NCBI RefSeq assembly: GCF_021365465.1
Contig: NZ_CP089932.1
Coordinates: 1,674,001 to 1,738,000 of the forward strand
DNA: 64,000 bases
Origin: Erwinia tracheiphila
GTDB taxonomy: Bacteria > Pseudomonadota > Gammaproteobacteria > Enterobacterales > Enterobacteriaceae
Direction of reading: 5' to 3'
The notes below the pieces were generated by a model that saw only the letters and a program-made list of their open reading frames with translations, had not been told where the DNA came from and ran no database searches. This document shows, in pieces, positions 1 through 9,807 of this stretch. The translations under genes were made by a program, and so were the position numbers. Each line of letters opens with the position of its first letter. Positions within the stretch are counted from its first letter, which is position 1.

Positions 1-137
1 CTGGATAATTCTGTTACTGTCCCTGAGCATAAAAGCACGGGCAGCTGGTTTCAAAAAATTAAAGGTGCTAAGTTTTTTTTAATCATAAAATAAGTAACCC
101 TTACTCACCAGATGCTGCAAAGTGTAATACTTATTTT

Positions 138-156
138 TAATGATAAAAGTCACATT
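138..156. promoter_or_regulatory. CRP-like site upstream of nagE
   Basis: The sequence AATGA-N6-TCACA matches 8 of 10 half-site positions of the CRP consensus TGTGA-N6-TCACA. It lies about 150 bp before nagE. In E. coli the nag regulon is activated by cAMP-CRP, so the placement is sensible; binding itself is inference. Confidence 0.45.
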
Positions 157-164
157 AGCTGCGG

Positions 165-191
165 TTTTAATTTGCAGAGCGAATTATTTTC
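165..191. promoter_or_regulatory. NagC-like operator
   Basis: An AT-rich imperfect dyad of the type TTTTAATTT-GC...GC-GAATTATTTT resembles NagC operators, which have A/T-rich arms flanking a TTCG/CGAA-like core. NagC represses nagE in E. coli until GlcNAc-6-phosphate is present. The assignment rests on sequence resemblance and position only. Confidence 0.45.
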
Positions 192-300
192 TTTTTACAC
201 TCGACCCTATCAAATTTGTGTCATCCATAAAATAGTTTACCATTGAGATAATGTCGTTAGATTATAAATGCTCTAACGCGCCTCACAAGGGGAAAAGAAC

Positions 301-2328
301 ATGCTAGGTTATTTACAAAAAGTAGGTCGGGCACTTATGGTGCCGGTAGCAACGCTACCGGCAGCCGCTATTCTGATGGGCATAGGCTACTGGCTTGACC
401 CGGATGCCTGGGGAGCGGGCAACGCCTTTGCAGCATTATTGCTCAAGTCGGGTTCCGCTATTATTGAACACATGTCGGTCCTCTTCGCGATTGGCGTTGC
501 TTATGGTATGTCGAAAGACAAAGATGGTGCTGCAGCGTTAACCGGGTTTGTGGGTTTTTTAGTCGTGACGACGCTGTGTTCTCCGGCGGCTGTTGCGATG
601 ATTCAAAAAATTCCTGTCGATCAGGTGCCAGCGGCGTTTGGGAAAATTGAAAACCAGTTCGTTGGCATTATGGTCGGGATCATTTCGGCAGAAATGTACA
701 ATCGCTTCAGCCATGTTGAACTCCCAAGAGCACTCTCATTCTTTAGCGGTCGCCGCCTGGTTCCTATCCTCGTCTCGTTTTTGATGATTCTGATCGCCTT
801 TATTCTGATGTACATCTGGCCGGTTATCTTCGGAAGCCTGGTGAGCTTTGGTGAACATATTCAGAAGCTGGGCTCTGCAGGTGCTGGTGTTTACGCTTTC
901 TTTAACCGCATGTTAATTCCGGTCGGATTGCATCATGCATTGAACTCGGTGTTCTGGTTCGATGTGGCAGGCATTAATGACATTCCTAACTTCCTTGGTG
1001 GTGCACAATCGCTGGAAAATGGCAAAGCTGTTTTAGGAATAACCGGGCGTTATCAGGCTGGTTTTTTCCCAATTATGATGTTTGGCCTGCCCGGTGCCGC
1101 AGTGGCAATTTACCATTGCGCACGTCCTGAAAATCGCGCCAAAGTAGGAGGGATCATGATGGCTGCAGCGTTCGCCGCTTTCTTCACTGGCATCACTGAA
1201 CCACTTGAATTCTCCTTTATGTTTGTGGCTCCGGTGCTTTATTTCCTCCACGCTGTGCTGACGGGTATCTCTGTGTTTATCGCCGCAAGCATGCATTGGA
1301 TTTCCGGTTTTGGTTTCAGCGCGGGGCTGGTTGATATGGCATTACAGAGTCGTAATCCGCTGGCGATGCACTGGTATATGCTGATCCCTCAAGGACTGGT
1401 TTTCTTTGTGGCCTATTATGTCATTTTCCGTTTTACCATAAAAAAATTCAATCTGTTAACGCCAGGCCGTGAACTTACAGTGGAAGGTGACGAAAGCGAT
1501 GGCTACGATGCCAATGTGGACAGCCAGCGCCACGACGAGTCTGATACCGAGTCACTGGCGCGTCGTTATCTTGCTGCCGTGGGCGGTTCTGAAAATCTGA
1601 CTGGAATTGATGCTTGTATTACCCGCCTCCGCCTCAGCGTGAAGGACAGCAGTGTTGTGAATGAGCCTGTGGCCCGTAGCCTCGGTGCTTCTGGCGTAAT
1701 TCGTCTGAACAAAGAAAGTGTTCAAATTATTGTTGGCACCCAGGCTGAAACCATCGCCTCGGCCATGAAAACCGTGCTGGCCAGAGGTCCCGTTGCGGCC
1801 GCATCGGTTAAACCCGAATCCCCTTTAGCAGCGATAACGAAAGCTGAAAAATCAGCAACAACAGGATCCACAGTTGAAACGCTGGTTGCACCGGTGAGTG
1901 GTGAGGTCATTGCCCTGGAAGATGTACCGGACGACGCCTTTGCCAGTAAAGCCGTGGGTGAAGGACTGGCAATTAAGCCAACCAGCAGCACCGTTGTTTC
2001 TCCGGCAAACGGGACCGTGATGAAAATTTTCAACACTAACCATGCTTTTTGTCTGGAAACGGAGAAAGGTCTTGAAGTTGTGGTACACATGGGGCTGGAT
2101 ACGGTAGCACTGGACGGTAAAGGCTTCTCCCGACTGGTGGAAGAGGGCGCTGTTGTTGCTGCAGGTCAGCCTGTACTGGAGATGGACCTGGATTTCCTGA
2201 ATGCTCATGCCCGCTCGATGATAAGCCCGATAGTAGTCAGTAATATGGACGAGTTTACGGGGATAAACCTGCTGGCGGGAGCTAACGTCGTCGCGGGAGA
2301 AAGCCCGATGTATGAGGTTAAAGGTTAA
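301..2328 (+). CDS. nagE: PTS N-acetylglucosamine transporter EIICBA, NagE
   Basis: Inner-membrane phosphotransferase permease that imports N-acetylglucosamine and phosphorylates it to GlcNAc-6-P. The 675-residue product has an EIIC membrane domain (about 1-380, many hydrophobic segments), an EIIB domain with the phosphorylated cysteine in GIDACITRL (Cys439), and a C-terminal EIIA domain with the active-site histidine in VVVHMGLD (His596). It is slightly longer than the ~650-residue E. coli protein. A strong AGGGGAAAAG Shine-Dalgarno supports the start. A perfect terminator follows. With chiPQ and chitobiase downstream of glnS it completes a route from chitin fragments to GlcNAc-6-P. No lesion is seen. 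Confidence 0.96.
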   Translation: MLGYLQKVGRALMVPVATLPAAAILMGIGYWLDPDAWGAGNAFAALLLKSGSAIIEHMSVLFAIGVAYGMSKDKDGAAALTGFVGFLVVTTLCSPAAVAMIQKIPVDQVPAAFGKIENQFVGIMVGIISAEMYNRFSHVELPRALSFFSGRRLVPILVSFLMILIAFILMYIWPVIFGSLVSFGEHIQKLGSAGAGVYAFFNRMLIPVGLHHALNSVFWFDVAGINDIPNFLGGAQSLENGKAVLGITGRYQAGFFPIMMFGLPGAAVAIYHCARPENRAKVGGIMMAAAFAAFFTGITEPLEFSFMFVAPVLYFLHAVLTGISVFIAASMHWISGFGFSAGLVDMALQSRNPLAMHWYMLIPQGLVFFVAYYVIFRFTIKKFNLLTPGRELTVEGDESDGYDANVDSQRHDESDTESLARRYLAAVGGSENLTGIDACITRLRLSVKDSSVVNEPVARSLGASGVIRLNKESVQIIVGTQAETIASAMKTVLARGPVAAASVKPESPLAAITKAEKSATTGSTVETLVAPVSGEVIALEDVPDDAFASKAVGEGLAIKPTSSTVVSPANGTVMKIFNTNHAFCLETEKGLEVVVHMGLDTVALDGKGFSRLVEEGAVVAAGQPVLEMDLDFLNAHARSMISPIVVSNMDEFTGINLLAGANVVAGESPMYEVKG

Positions 2329-2349
2329 AACCTGATAACGTGAAAATTT

Positions 2350-2380
2350 AAAGGGTGGAAAGCAATTTCTGCCCTTTTTT
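2350..2380 (+). terminator. nagE intrinsic terminator
   Basis: A 12-bp stem (two G-T wobbles) closes a GCAA loop and is followed by a T-rich tract. It sits 21 bases after the nagE stop codon. Confidence 0.9.
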
Positions 2381-2451
2381 ATTGGATTGCAGTAAGTAAC
2401 GGTTGTTTCCCTGAAGCGCTTTGTGGATGATACTCGGTAATTTCACGCGCA

Positions 2452-2573
2452 TACCCATTATGCTTCGAGTGGCAGGAGCGCTGGTCGCGTTCAGTTGCCC
2501 GAGTCACTTATCGCACATGCTCACTGTGATTCCTTTATCTGCTGCCCTCCTGAAGCTCGAATTTATCAGGGTA
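2452..2573. repeat. ERIC-like imperfect palindromic element
   Basis: A roughly 122-bp imperfect palindrome lies between nagE and glnS. It starts with TACCC and ends with GGGTA, has TTCGAG/CTCGAA near the ends, and a central part (CGAGTCACTTA ... CACTGTGATTCC) that parallels the ERIC core AGTCACTTA...GGGGATTCAC. It is noncoding and degenerate relative to consensus ERIC (intergenic repeat unit) sequences of enterobacteria. Confidence 0.65.
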
Positions 2574-2604
2574 TATTTACCATAGTATTATTGAGGAAAT
2601 TAAG

Positions 2605-4272
2605 ATGAGTGAGGCAGAAGCCCGCCCAACTAACTTTATTCGTCAGATTATCGACGAAGATTTGGCATCTGGTAAGCATAAAAACATACATACTCGCTTT
2701 CCGCCGGAACCAAATGGTTATCTGCATATCGGTCATGCCAAATCAATCTGTCTCAATTTTGGTATCGCACAAGATTATCAGGGGCAATGTAACCTGCGTT
2801 TCGACGATACAAACCCGGTGAAAGAAGATATCGAGTATGTTGAGTCAATCAAGCAGGATGTTCAGTGGCTGGGCTTTAGCTGGACGGACAATGTTCGTTA
2901 CTCTTCAGATTACTTTGATCAGCTTCATCACTATGCCCTCGAGCTGATTAATAAGGGACTGGCCTATGTTGATGAACTTACGCCGGATCAAATTCGTGAA
3001 TACCGTGGCACCTTGACGTCGCCGGGCAAACACAGCCCATATCGTGATCGAAGCGTGGCGGAAAACCTTGCGCTATTTGAAAAAATGCGTAATGGCGAGT
3101 TTGCTGAGGGTGCTGCCTGTCTGCGTGCCAAAATTGATATGGCGTCAAGTTTCATTGTGATGCGTGATCCAGTCCTGTACCGAATCAAGTTTGCCAGCCA
3201 TCATCAAACCGGAAAGAAATGGTGCATTTACCCAATGTATGACTTTACCCATTGTATCTCTGATGCGCTTGAGGGCATTACGCACTCGCTTTGTACCCTG
3301 GAGTTTCAGGATAATCGCCGTCTCTACGACTGGGTTCTGGACAATATTTCTATTCCGGCTCATCCGCGTCAATACGAGTTTTCTCGTTTGAATCTGGAAT
3401 ACGCCGTTATGTCAAAACGTAAGTTGAACCTGCTTGTGACCGAAAAGGTTGTCGAAGGTTGGGACGATCCCCGGATGTTAACAGTGTCTGGCTTACGTCG
3501 GCGTGGTTATTCTGCAGCATCCATTCGTGAATTCTGTCGTCGTATTGGTGTGACTAAGCAAGACAATATTGTCGAAATGGCATCGCTTGAATCCTGTATT
3601 CGGGACGATCTTAACGACAGCGCGCCTCGTGCTATGGCGGTTCTTGATCCGGTTAAGCTGGTTATTGAAAACCTGCCATCGAATCACGAAGAAATTCTCA
3701 CCATGCCAAATCATCCTGCTAAACCAGAAATGGGAACGCGTGAGGTGCCTTTCAGCCGTGAAATTTACATTGACCGTGCTGATTTTCGTGAAGAAGCCAA
3801 CAAGCAGTACAAGCGTCTGGTGTTGGGGAAAGAAGTGCGATTGCGCAACGCCTACGTGATCAAAGCTGAACGTGTGGCAAAGGATGAGCAGGGCAATATT
3901 ACCTGCCTGTTTTGTACCTGTGATATGGATACCCTGAGCAAAGACCCTGCCGATGGACGTAAGGTGAAAGGCGTTATCCATTGGGTATCTGCTGTACATG
4001 CGCATCCGGCTGAGTTTCGCCTTTATGATCGTCTTTTCAGCGTGCCAAATCCGGGAGCGGCTGAGGATTTCCTTGCGACCATCAATCCTGAATCCCTGGT
4101 AATTCGCCATGGATTTGTTGAGCCTGGTTTACAACAGGCGCAGCATGACAGTCCATATCAGTTCGAGCGTGAAGGCTATTTCTGTGCTGACAGTGTCTAC
4201 TCTGCGCCTGGCCAGTTGGTTTTCAACCGTACCGTAGGCTTACGTGACACCTGGACAAAAACGGGTGAATGA
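2605..4272 (+). CDS. glnS: Glutaminyl-tRNA synthetase
   Basis: Class I aminoacyl-tRNA synthetase that charges tRNA-Gln in the cytoplasm. The 555-residue product (E. coli 554) carries the HIGH signature in [13 protein letters not shown] (residues 41-44) and the KMSKS-type motif VMSKRKL near residue 270, followed by the two C-terminal beta-barrel anticodon-binding domains. AGGAAA upstream of the ATG serves as ribosome binding site. It is monocistronic between two intrinsic terminators. An intact essential gene. Confidence 0.98.
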   Translation: MSEAEARPTNFIRQIIDEDLASGKHKNIHTRFPPEPNGYLHIGHAKSICLNFGIAQDYQGQCNLRFDDTNPVKEDIEYVESIKQDVQWLGFSWTDNVRYSSDYFDQLHHYALELINKGLAYVDELTPDQIREYRGTLTSPGKHSPYRDRSVAENLALFEKMRNGEFAEGAACLRAKIDMASSFIVMRDPVLYRIKFASHHQTGKKWCIYPMYDFTHCISDALEGITHSLCTLEFQDNRRLYDWVLDNISIPAHPRQYEFSRLNLEYAVMSKRKLNLLVTEKVVEGWDDPRMLTVSGLRRRGYSAASIREFCRRIGVTKQDNIVEMASLESCIRDDLNDSAPRAMAVLDPVKLVIENLPSNHEEILTMPNHPAKPEMGTREVPFSREIYIDRADFREEANKQYKRLVLGKEVRLRNAYVIKAERVAKDEQGNITCLFCTCDMDTLSKDPADGRKVKGVIHWVSAVHAHPAEFRLYDRLFSVPNPGAAEDFLATINPESLVIRHGFVEPGLQQAQHDSPYQFEREGYFCADSVYSAPGQLVFNRTVGLRDTWTKTGE

Positions 4273-4292
4273 TCCCGAATAACGAATACATT

Positions 4293-4317
4293 ACGCAGCC
4301 TGTGGCTGCGTTTTTTT
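4293..4317 (+). terminator. glnS intrinsic terminator
   Basis: ACGCAGCC-TGT-GGCTGCGT forms an 8-bp perfect stem followed by a run of seven T. Confidence 0.93.
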
Positions 4318-4360
4318 GTAAATTGTAAACCGACAGTTTTTATATGGTTATTTTCAACCT

Positions 4361-4430
4361 GCTAACTGCTAACTGCTAACTGCTAACTGCTAACTGCTAA
4401 CTGCTAACTGCTAACTGCTAACTGCTAACT
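4361..4430. repeat. Ten perfect tandem copies of a 7-bp unit (GCTAACT)
   Basis: Seventy bases made of exactly ten head-to-tail copies of GCTAACT with no interruption, 43 bp past the glnS terminator. It is a candidate variable-number tandem repeat, in noncoding sequence. Confidence 0.98.
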
Positions 4431-4481
4431 TAAGAAAGCGGTAAATCAGTCGTTGATCTTTTATCAAAATACCTTGTCAAA

Positions 4482-4575
4482 AGCTGTGCGGAGTAGTGTC
4501 CAACTTTTGGCTAACTCTTACAGCTAAGGTGTTGGCACTGTTTTCTCTGCCATGTTTCGCTCCATGAGATATTGT
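4482..4575. repeat. Imperfect direct repeat, copy 1
   Basis: A ~95-bp segment beginning AGCTGTGCGGAGTAGTG. It aligns with a second segment 121 bp downstream at roughly 60 percent identity by eye. Shared blocks include AGCTG..CGGA.TAGTG, a TTTTG block, AAGG, TTGG and TCGCT. No open reading frame spans it. Function unknown. Confidence 0.6.
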
Positions 4576-4602
4576 CCTTGCGTAAGATGACACATGCTAA
4601 AT

Positions 4603-4695
4603 AGCTGCACGGAATAGTGCTACACGTTTTGCCAGCCTTTGTGGACAAGGAATTGGGGCTGTTACCTGTGCTAAGTGTCGCTATCGCATGTCAGT
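4603..4695. repeat. Imperfect direct repeat, copy 2
   Basis: Second diverged copy of the ~95-bp segment, beginning AGCTGCACGGAATAGTG. A short T-run (TTTTTTT at about 4734) follows some 40 bases later, without an obvious strong stem before it. Two paralogous noncoding units could be sRNA-like genes or old mobile-element debris; neither is shown. Confidence 0.6.
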
Positions 4696-5467
4696 AAATG
4701 GCGGGTCTAACAGTGTTGTATGTTTAATAAGGGATTTTTTTGAGAACAAGGTTGACGGACGTTTACCTTTCAATATTTTCCTTGCAATATATCCATATTC
4801 ATTATTTTCATCATCGAAATTATTCTGGTTACGCCTTTAACCAATACAGCGCATGCATTGATTCGTTCAGCGTTGTCGATATGTCCCGATCAGGACGAGA
4901 AAAAAATGCAGAACACTTTCAGTCCTAATTCATGAGTTTCATAGAGGGCTGAAAGTGAAGAGGAAACACTGACAGATTTATATCAATCAACTATTTGTAT
5001 AATTTATATGTTGCAATGTTAATTTCTCAAAAAAAGTGATGTCATACCAAACAGATGAATTAATGTAAATAAATATGCCTGCTTTGTAAGCTTAATGCTA
5101 TTTTTTAGAAAATTAAAAAATGTTGTTGTGCATTAATCGCGAAATAAATTGGATTGTAGAGTGGTGCCTATTACCTGTCTGCATTTATAATAAATGAAGA
5201 TAAAATTAATTTTCTTTTGACGTTTTTTTAAATAAAAAATAAATGGATTTTTCATTTGCATTATCTAAATTTAATATTTAATTAACATCTTTCGTGCTTA
5301 TGTGTTCTGAGTCATGGTTTTGTCCCGTAAAACACACATTTAATTGATAATTCGTGGCGCAAAAAATATTATTACTGACGTAATTTACGATGTGTAAAAA
5401 ATCCAAACACCATTCATTACAACATTATTTTAACTTTAAAATAGCTTTTAGGAAAAGAGGCTGACTT
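4696..5467. other. AT-rich chiP leader region
   Basis: About 770 bp of very AT-rich noncoding sequence before chiP. Short ORFs here (for example 4740-4928) have no ribosome-binding support or recognisable product. In E. coli the chiP leader is targeted by the ChiX sRNA around the Shine-Dalgarno; here GGAAAAGAGGCTGAC precedes the ATG and could offer partial pairing, but a full ChiX match is not visible. Confidence 0.5.
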
Positions 5468-6871
5468 ATGTCCGGGATTATTATCAATCAAAAAACCTTA
5501 GTACTTGCTGTTGCCATTTGCACCGCTATTAGCGGGAGTTTCTGTTTACCCACGGCAACTGCCGCTGGTTTTGTTGATGACTCATCCTTGACCGGTGGGA
5601 TATATTACTGGCAGCGTCACCGTGATCGAAAAAATATGAATGTGACGTCGGAAAAATACGGTCAGTACGAACATAATCTCCACCATTCTACGTTTAATGC
5701 TAATCTTGATTTTTCATCCGGTTATCTGGCTGATTTCATCGGCTTTGATTTAGCAGCATTCAGTGCCGTTGAATTGGGGCAAACAGGCCCGGCGTCGCCT
5801 AATGAAATTGGTTTCAGTAAAACCAAAAGTCGTTGGGGAGAACGATGGGATGGCGACACGGGTGGCGTTAATTTATATAAAGCTGCTGTGAAAATGAAAT
5901 ATAATAACTACTGGTTGCGTGGTGGCTATTTACAGCCAACTGGACAGAGTTTATTAGCACCTCAGTGGAGTTTTATGCCCGGCACTTATCGTGGGGTTGA
6001 AATTGGCAGTGTTTATGATTTTGCTGACGCGGGTGAACTGTCTCTTTCTTATTTCTGGGCTAACGAATATAAATCACCCTGGTACCGCAATATGTATAAT
6101 TTTCGTAAAGCGGATGGCATAACAGGAATCAATTATCTACATTCCGTTGGTGCTAAATACGACTTTAAAAATAACCTGATAGTAGAAGGTGCTTTTGGCC
6201 AGGCTGCGGATTATATGGACCAGTACTTTACGAAAGTATCCTATTCATTTCCGGTTGCAGGAAACAGCCTGAGAACCAGCTGGCAGTTTTATGGTGCCAA
6301 AGATAAAGAAAGCGGTGGTGCCTCTAATATTAATGATGCCTACGATGGACTCGCATGGTTACAGGCATTAACGCTTGGCTACACTACCGGGCCTTTTGAC
6401 TTCCGTCTGGAGGGAACTTGGGTAAAAGCTGAGGGCAATCAGGGCTTCTTCTTGCAGCGTATGACACCGGGTTATGCCACCTCTAATGGTCGACTGGATG
6501 TATGGTGGAATTCACGTTCGGACTTTAATGCTAATGGGGAAAAGGCGCTTTTTGCTGGCGTAATGTATGACCTTAAAAACTGGCAGCTCCCCGGCTGGGC
6601 GGTAGGGGCCTCTTATGCATATGGCTGGGATGCGAGGCCATCCACTAATCCAGAATTCAATCAAAACCAACGTCTGCGTGAATCAACATGGAATTTAGAT
6701 CTGCTTTATACCGTTCAGGAAGGTGCAGCAAAAGGGACCTTATTCAAATTGCACTATAGCCGTTATGACAATCACTCTGATCTCCCAAGCGGAAGCGGTG
6801 GCTTCAGAAACATATTCCAGGATGAGAAAGACGTGAGGTTTATCGTGATTGCGCCATTTACGATTTTCTGA
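5468..6871 (+). CDS. chiP: Chitoporin ChiP (OprD-family outer-membrane porin)
   Basis: Outer-membrane channel for chitooligosaccharides. The 467-residue precursor has a signal peptide (hydrophobic residues about 10-30, cleavage predicted after TATAA before GFVDDSS) and a beta-barrel rich in aromatic residues, ending in PFTIF with the C-terminal Phe typical of barrel insertion. The conserved mature start ([20 protein letters not shown]) parallels E. coli ChiP. It is followed by chiQ and a chitobiase gene on the same strand, suggesting one operon. The AAAAGAGG motif gives a good ribosome binding site. Intact. Confidence 0.95.
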   Translation: MSGIIINQKTLVLAVAICTAISGSFCLPTATAAGFVDDSSLTGGIYYWQRHRDRKNMNVTSEKYGQYEHNLHHSTFNANLDFSSGYLADFIGFDLAAFSAVELGQTGPASPNEIGFSKTKSRWGERWDGDTGGVNLYKAAVKMKYNNYWLRGGYLQPTGQSLLAPQWSFMPGTYRGVEIGSVYDFADAGELSLSYFWANEYKSPWYRNMYNFRKADGITGINYLHSVGAKYDFKNNLIVEGAFGQAADYMDQYFTKVSYSFPVAGNSLRTSWQFYGAKDKESGGASNINDAYDGLAWLQALTLGYTTGPFDFRLEGTWVKAEGNQGFFLQRMTPGYATSNGRLDVWWNSRSDFNANGEKALFAGVMYDLKNWQLPGWAVGASYAYGWDARPSTNPEFNQNQRLRESTWNLDLLYTVQEGAAKGTLFKLHYSRYDNHSDLPSGSGGFRNIFQDEKDVRFIVIAPFTIF

Positions 6872-6909
6872 GCAGTGAAATAACCTGCAGCATTAAATGA
6901 GGATCAAGC

Positions 6910-7104
6910 ATGAAATATATATTGCCCGTTATTGCCATGTTACTGACTGGCGCATGTGCACAAAAAAATGTTGTTCAGCAGCAAGAAAAAATACCAGCAC
7001 TGGATTACCAACGTTGTCTCGATGCCGAAAAAATGGGCGGTGCGGAAGGTATTGCAAAGGAGTGCGGTGCGTTACGGCAAGAAATTGAGCAAAACCATAA
7101 CTGA
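6910..7104 (+). CDS. chiQ: Small outer-membrane lipoprotein ChiQ
   Basis: A 64-residue lipoprotein co-transcribed with chiP. The N-terminus is a lipoprotein signal with lipobox LTGAC (Cys16 would be lipidated). The rest is short and polar with two further cysteines. A GAGG ribosome-binding motif lies 8 bases before the ATG. Function of ChiQ (YbfN) is not established; it accompanies chiP in enterobacteria. A slightly earlier overlapping reading frame starting at 6897 lacks a signal peptide and is rejected as the product. Confidence 0.88.
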   Translation: MKYILPVIAMLLTGACAQKNVVQQQEKIPALDYQRCLDAEKMGGAEGIAKECGALRQEIEQNHN

Positions 7105-7121
7105 CAGATTAAGGAAAAGAA

Positions 7122-9776
7122 ATGAATAAATTCAGAGCGAGTCTTATAGCTACTGCTTTGCTTTCTTCGTTGGCAAGTGGGAGTGTGCTGGCAAATCAGC
7201 AAATTGTCGATCAAATCAGCCAGTTTGGTGTGCAGTATAAAGTCACGGATAATCATGCAGCACTGAACGGTGTTGACTGTGCTGCACTTGGTGCCGACTG
7301 GGCTTCCTGCAACCGGGCGACGATCACTTTGACCAATCCAGGTGCGGCAATCACCAGTAAGAATTGGGCGATTTATATGTCTAACGTCCATGAAGCCATA
7401 AAGGTCGAAAGCGATCAGTTCCGTCTGGTGCATATTGTTGGTGATTTGGCACGGCTGGAGCCCACGGAAAATTTCCAGGGTTTTGCTGCCGGTGAGTCGG
7501 TAGAAATTCCGATCATCCTCGAGTTCGGGCAGTTGTTTATTACCGATGTAATGCCTCGCTGGTATGTGACTTCTGAGGATTCGACACCAGAAGTTATCAA
7601 AAGCACGGATACTGAAGATTTGACCGCTTTTGTGGCACCTTTTGGCGAACAGTGGAAACGCACGCCTGACGATCAAAATGTATTAATGATGCCGGCCAGC
7701 CGCTTTGATAAAAACAGCGATGTACAGCAGTTGCCCCCATTTGAGCTACGTGGACAGATCGTTCCCACACCGAAGCATGTAAAGGTGCTGCCAGACGATG
7801 CCGATCTGTCTAAAGGTGTGGCGCTGGATCTCGCCAGTTTGCCTGCAGAAAAAGCGGAGGCGGTGAAACAACGTTTCTTGTTACTGGGCGTCCAGGAAAA
7901 AGCCGATGGTTATCAGATTTCAACGCATATTGACCGTAAGGCTTTTAAAAAAGGCGAAGCAGTTTCCGGCGGATACCAATTAATTATCGGTAAAGATAAA
8001 GCCAGAGTGACAGGCTACGATCAGCATGGCGTATTTTATGGTCTGCAGTCCATTATCTCGCTGCTTCCCGCCGATGGCAGTGCCAAAATTGCCACTCTGA
8101 AAGCCAGCGATGCCCCACGTTTTGCTTATCGAGGCGTGTTCCTTGATGTGGCCCGTAATTTCCATAGCAAGGATGCCGTGATGCGCATGCTGGATCAGTT
8201 AGCATCATGGAAAATTAACGTTTTCCATTTCCATCTGAGTGATGATGAAGGCTGGCGAATTGAGATCCCCGGCCTGTCGGAACTCACCGAGATTGGAGGC
8301 AAACGTTGTCACGATCTCAGTGAACAGCGCTGCTTGCTACCGCAGCTCGGTTCCGGCCCAGACAGTGATAATATGGGGTCCGGCTATTTCAGCCGCGAGG
8401 ACTATATCGAAATTGTCAAATATGCCGATGCGCGTGGTATTGAAGTGATACCAGAGATCGACATGCCCGCACATGCACGTGCTGCCGTTATTTCGATGGA
8501 AGCACGTTATAACCGATTGATGAAAGAAGGCAAAACCACTGAGGCAAATGAGTACAGGCTTGTCGATCCGACCGATGATTCCAATACGACCTCTGTACAG
8601 TTATACGATCGCACCAGCTATCTTAATCCCTGCCTGGACTCTTCCCTGCGTTTCACCGATAAAGTGATGAGTGAAATTCAAGCCATGCACCGTGAAGCCG
8701 GACAGCCAATCAAAACGTGGCATTTTGGCGGCGACGAAGCGAAAAATATTCGTTTAGGTGCGGGTTATTCCGATAAAAATAATCCTCAACCAGGTACTGG
8801 CCTGATTGATATGAGTAAGCAGGATAAACCCTGGGCGAAATCTCAGGTTTGTCAAAAATTGGTGGAAGATGGAAAAGTAGAGGATCTTGAACATCTGCCA
8901 AGCTATTTTGCCCAGCAGGTCAGTAAACATGTGAGAGACCATGGCATTGACAGAATGCACGCATGGCAGGATGGCCTGAAAGATACTGAGAACGCTAGCG
9001 TATTTGCCACCAAACGAATGGGTGTCAACTTCTGGGATACGTTGTTCTGGGGTGGCTTTGATACAGCCAACGACTGGGCAAGAAAAGGTTATGAGGTGAT
9101 CATTTCCAACCCGGATTACGTGTATATGGATTTCCCTTACGAGGTCAATCCGCTTGAGCGCGGCTATTATTGGGGAACTCGCTTCAATGATGAGCGCAAA
9201 ATGTTTAGTTTCGCGCCGGATAATTTGCCGCAAAATGCGGAAACTTCCCTGGATCGTGATGGTAAAACTTTCTCTGCTAAATCAGACAAGGCCTGGCCTG
9301 GTGCTTATGGCCTGTCAGCGCAGCTCTGGAGTGAAACCACGCGAACCGATGAACAAATGGAATACATGATTTTCCCGCGTATGTTATCAGTGGCTGAACG
9401 TGCATGGCACAGAGCAGCATGGGAGCAGGATTACCAGGCTGGCAAAGAATATATCGGCGGAAAAACGCAGTATGTCGATAAGCAAACCCTGCTGAAAGAC
9501 TGGCAGCGTTTTGCTAACCTGCTTGGCCAGCGTGAACTGTCTAAACTCGATAAAACCGGGATTCATTACCGTCTGCCTGTTCCCGGTGCAAAAGTGGTTG
9601 ATGGCAAACTGGAAGCTAACATCGCTTTGCCTGGCCTGACTATCGAGTACAGCCAGGATGCGGGCAAAAGCTGGCAAAAATACGATGCCAAAGCCCAACC
9701 TACAATAACCGGTGAGGTAATGATTCGCTCTGCCAGCCCGGATGGAAAACGTTTTAGTCGTTCCGAGAAACTCTGA
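7122..9776 (+). CDS. chb: Secreted GH20 beta-N-acetylhexosaminidase (chitobiase)
   Basis: Family 20 glycoside hydrolase that splits chitobiose and chitooligosaccharides to GlcNAc, in the periplasm or outside. The 884-residue product starts with a signal peptide ([16 protein letters not shown]) and closely parallels Serratia marcescens chitobiase (885 aa) from end to end: N-terminal carbohydrate-binding domain, GH20b domain, catalytic barrel with the HFGGDEA motif (Asp538-Glu539) and a C-terminal Ig-like domain. It starts 17 bp after chiQ with AAGGAAAAG as ribosome binding site, so chiP-chiQ-chb probably form an operon whose products admit and digest chitin fragments that NagE then imports. 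The symbol is taken from Serratia. Confidence 0.94.
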   Translation: MNKFRASLIATALLSSLASGSVLANQQIVDQISQFGVQYKVTDNHAALNGVDCAALGADWASCNRATITLTNPGAAITSKNWAIYMSNVHEAIKVESDQFRLVHIVGDLARLEPTENFQGFAAGESVEIPIILEFGQLFITDVMPRWYVTSEDSTPEVIKSTDTEDLTAFVAPFGEQWKRTPDDQNVLMMPASRFDKNSDVQQLPPFELRGQIVPTPKHVKVLPDDADLSKGVALDLASLPAEKAEAVKQRFLLLGVQEKADGYQISTHIDRKAFKKGEAVSGGYQLIIGKDKARVTGYDQHGVFYGLQSIISLLPADGSAKIATLKASDAPRFAYRGVFLDVARNFHSKDAVMRMLDQLASWKINVFHFHLSDDEGWRIEIPGLSELTEIGGKRCHDLSEQRCLLPQLGSGPDSDNMGSGYFSREDYIEIVKYADARGIEVIPEIDMPAHARAAVISMEARYNRLMKEGKTTEANEYRLVDPTDDSNTTSVQLYDRTSYLNPCLDSSLRFTDKVMSEIQAMHREAGQPIKTWHFGGDEAKNIRLGAGYSDKNNPQPGTGLIDMSKQDKPWAKSQVCQKLVEDGKVEDLEHLPSYFAQQVSKHVRDHGIDRMHAWQDGLKDTENASVFATKRMGVNFWDTLFWGGFDTANDWARKGYEVIISNPDYVYMDFPYEVNPLERGYYWGTRFNDERKMFSFAPDNLPQNAETSLDRDGKTFSAKSDKAWPGAYGLSAQLWSETTRTDEQMEYMIFPRMLSVAERAWHRAAWEQDYQAGKEYIGGKTQYVDKQTLLKDWQRFANLLGQRELSKLDKTGIHYRLPVPGAKVVDGKLEANIALPGLTIEYSQDAGKSWQKYDAKAQPTITGEVMIRSASPDGKRFSRSEKL

Positions 9777-9783
9777 TGTGACC

Positions 9784-9807
9784 GGCCCGTGTGAAGCGGG
9801 CCTTTTT
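9784..9807 (+). terminator. Chitobiase operon terminator
   Basis: GGCCCG and CGGGCC form a 6-bp GC stem around a 7-base loop, followed by TTTTT, directly after the chitobiase stop codon. Confidence 0.88.

Larger units (their letters stand above)
1..300. other. nagE upstream region, 300 bp
   Basis: AT-rich regulatory region preceding nagE. It holds a CRP-like and a NagC-like site, listed separately. The first 93 bases are open in frame 1 (30 codons ending in TAA at 91-93) and could be the tail of a gene starting outside the window, but nothing recognisable is encoded. The divergent nagBACD operon expected from E. coli is not visible in this window. Confidence 0.5.

Noticed and set aside
4361..4430. 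CRISPR array
   Set aside because: The heptamer units are contiguous, with no spacers, and no cas genes occur in the window.
4740..4928. 62-codon ORF in the glnS-chiP spacer
   Set aside because: No ribosome binding site and no recognisable product; composition looks like chance in AT-rich noncoding DNA.
6897..7088. Alternative frame overlapping chiQ
   Set aside because: Lacks the lipoprotein signal that the chiQ frame shows, and the chiQ frame has the better ribosome binding site.
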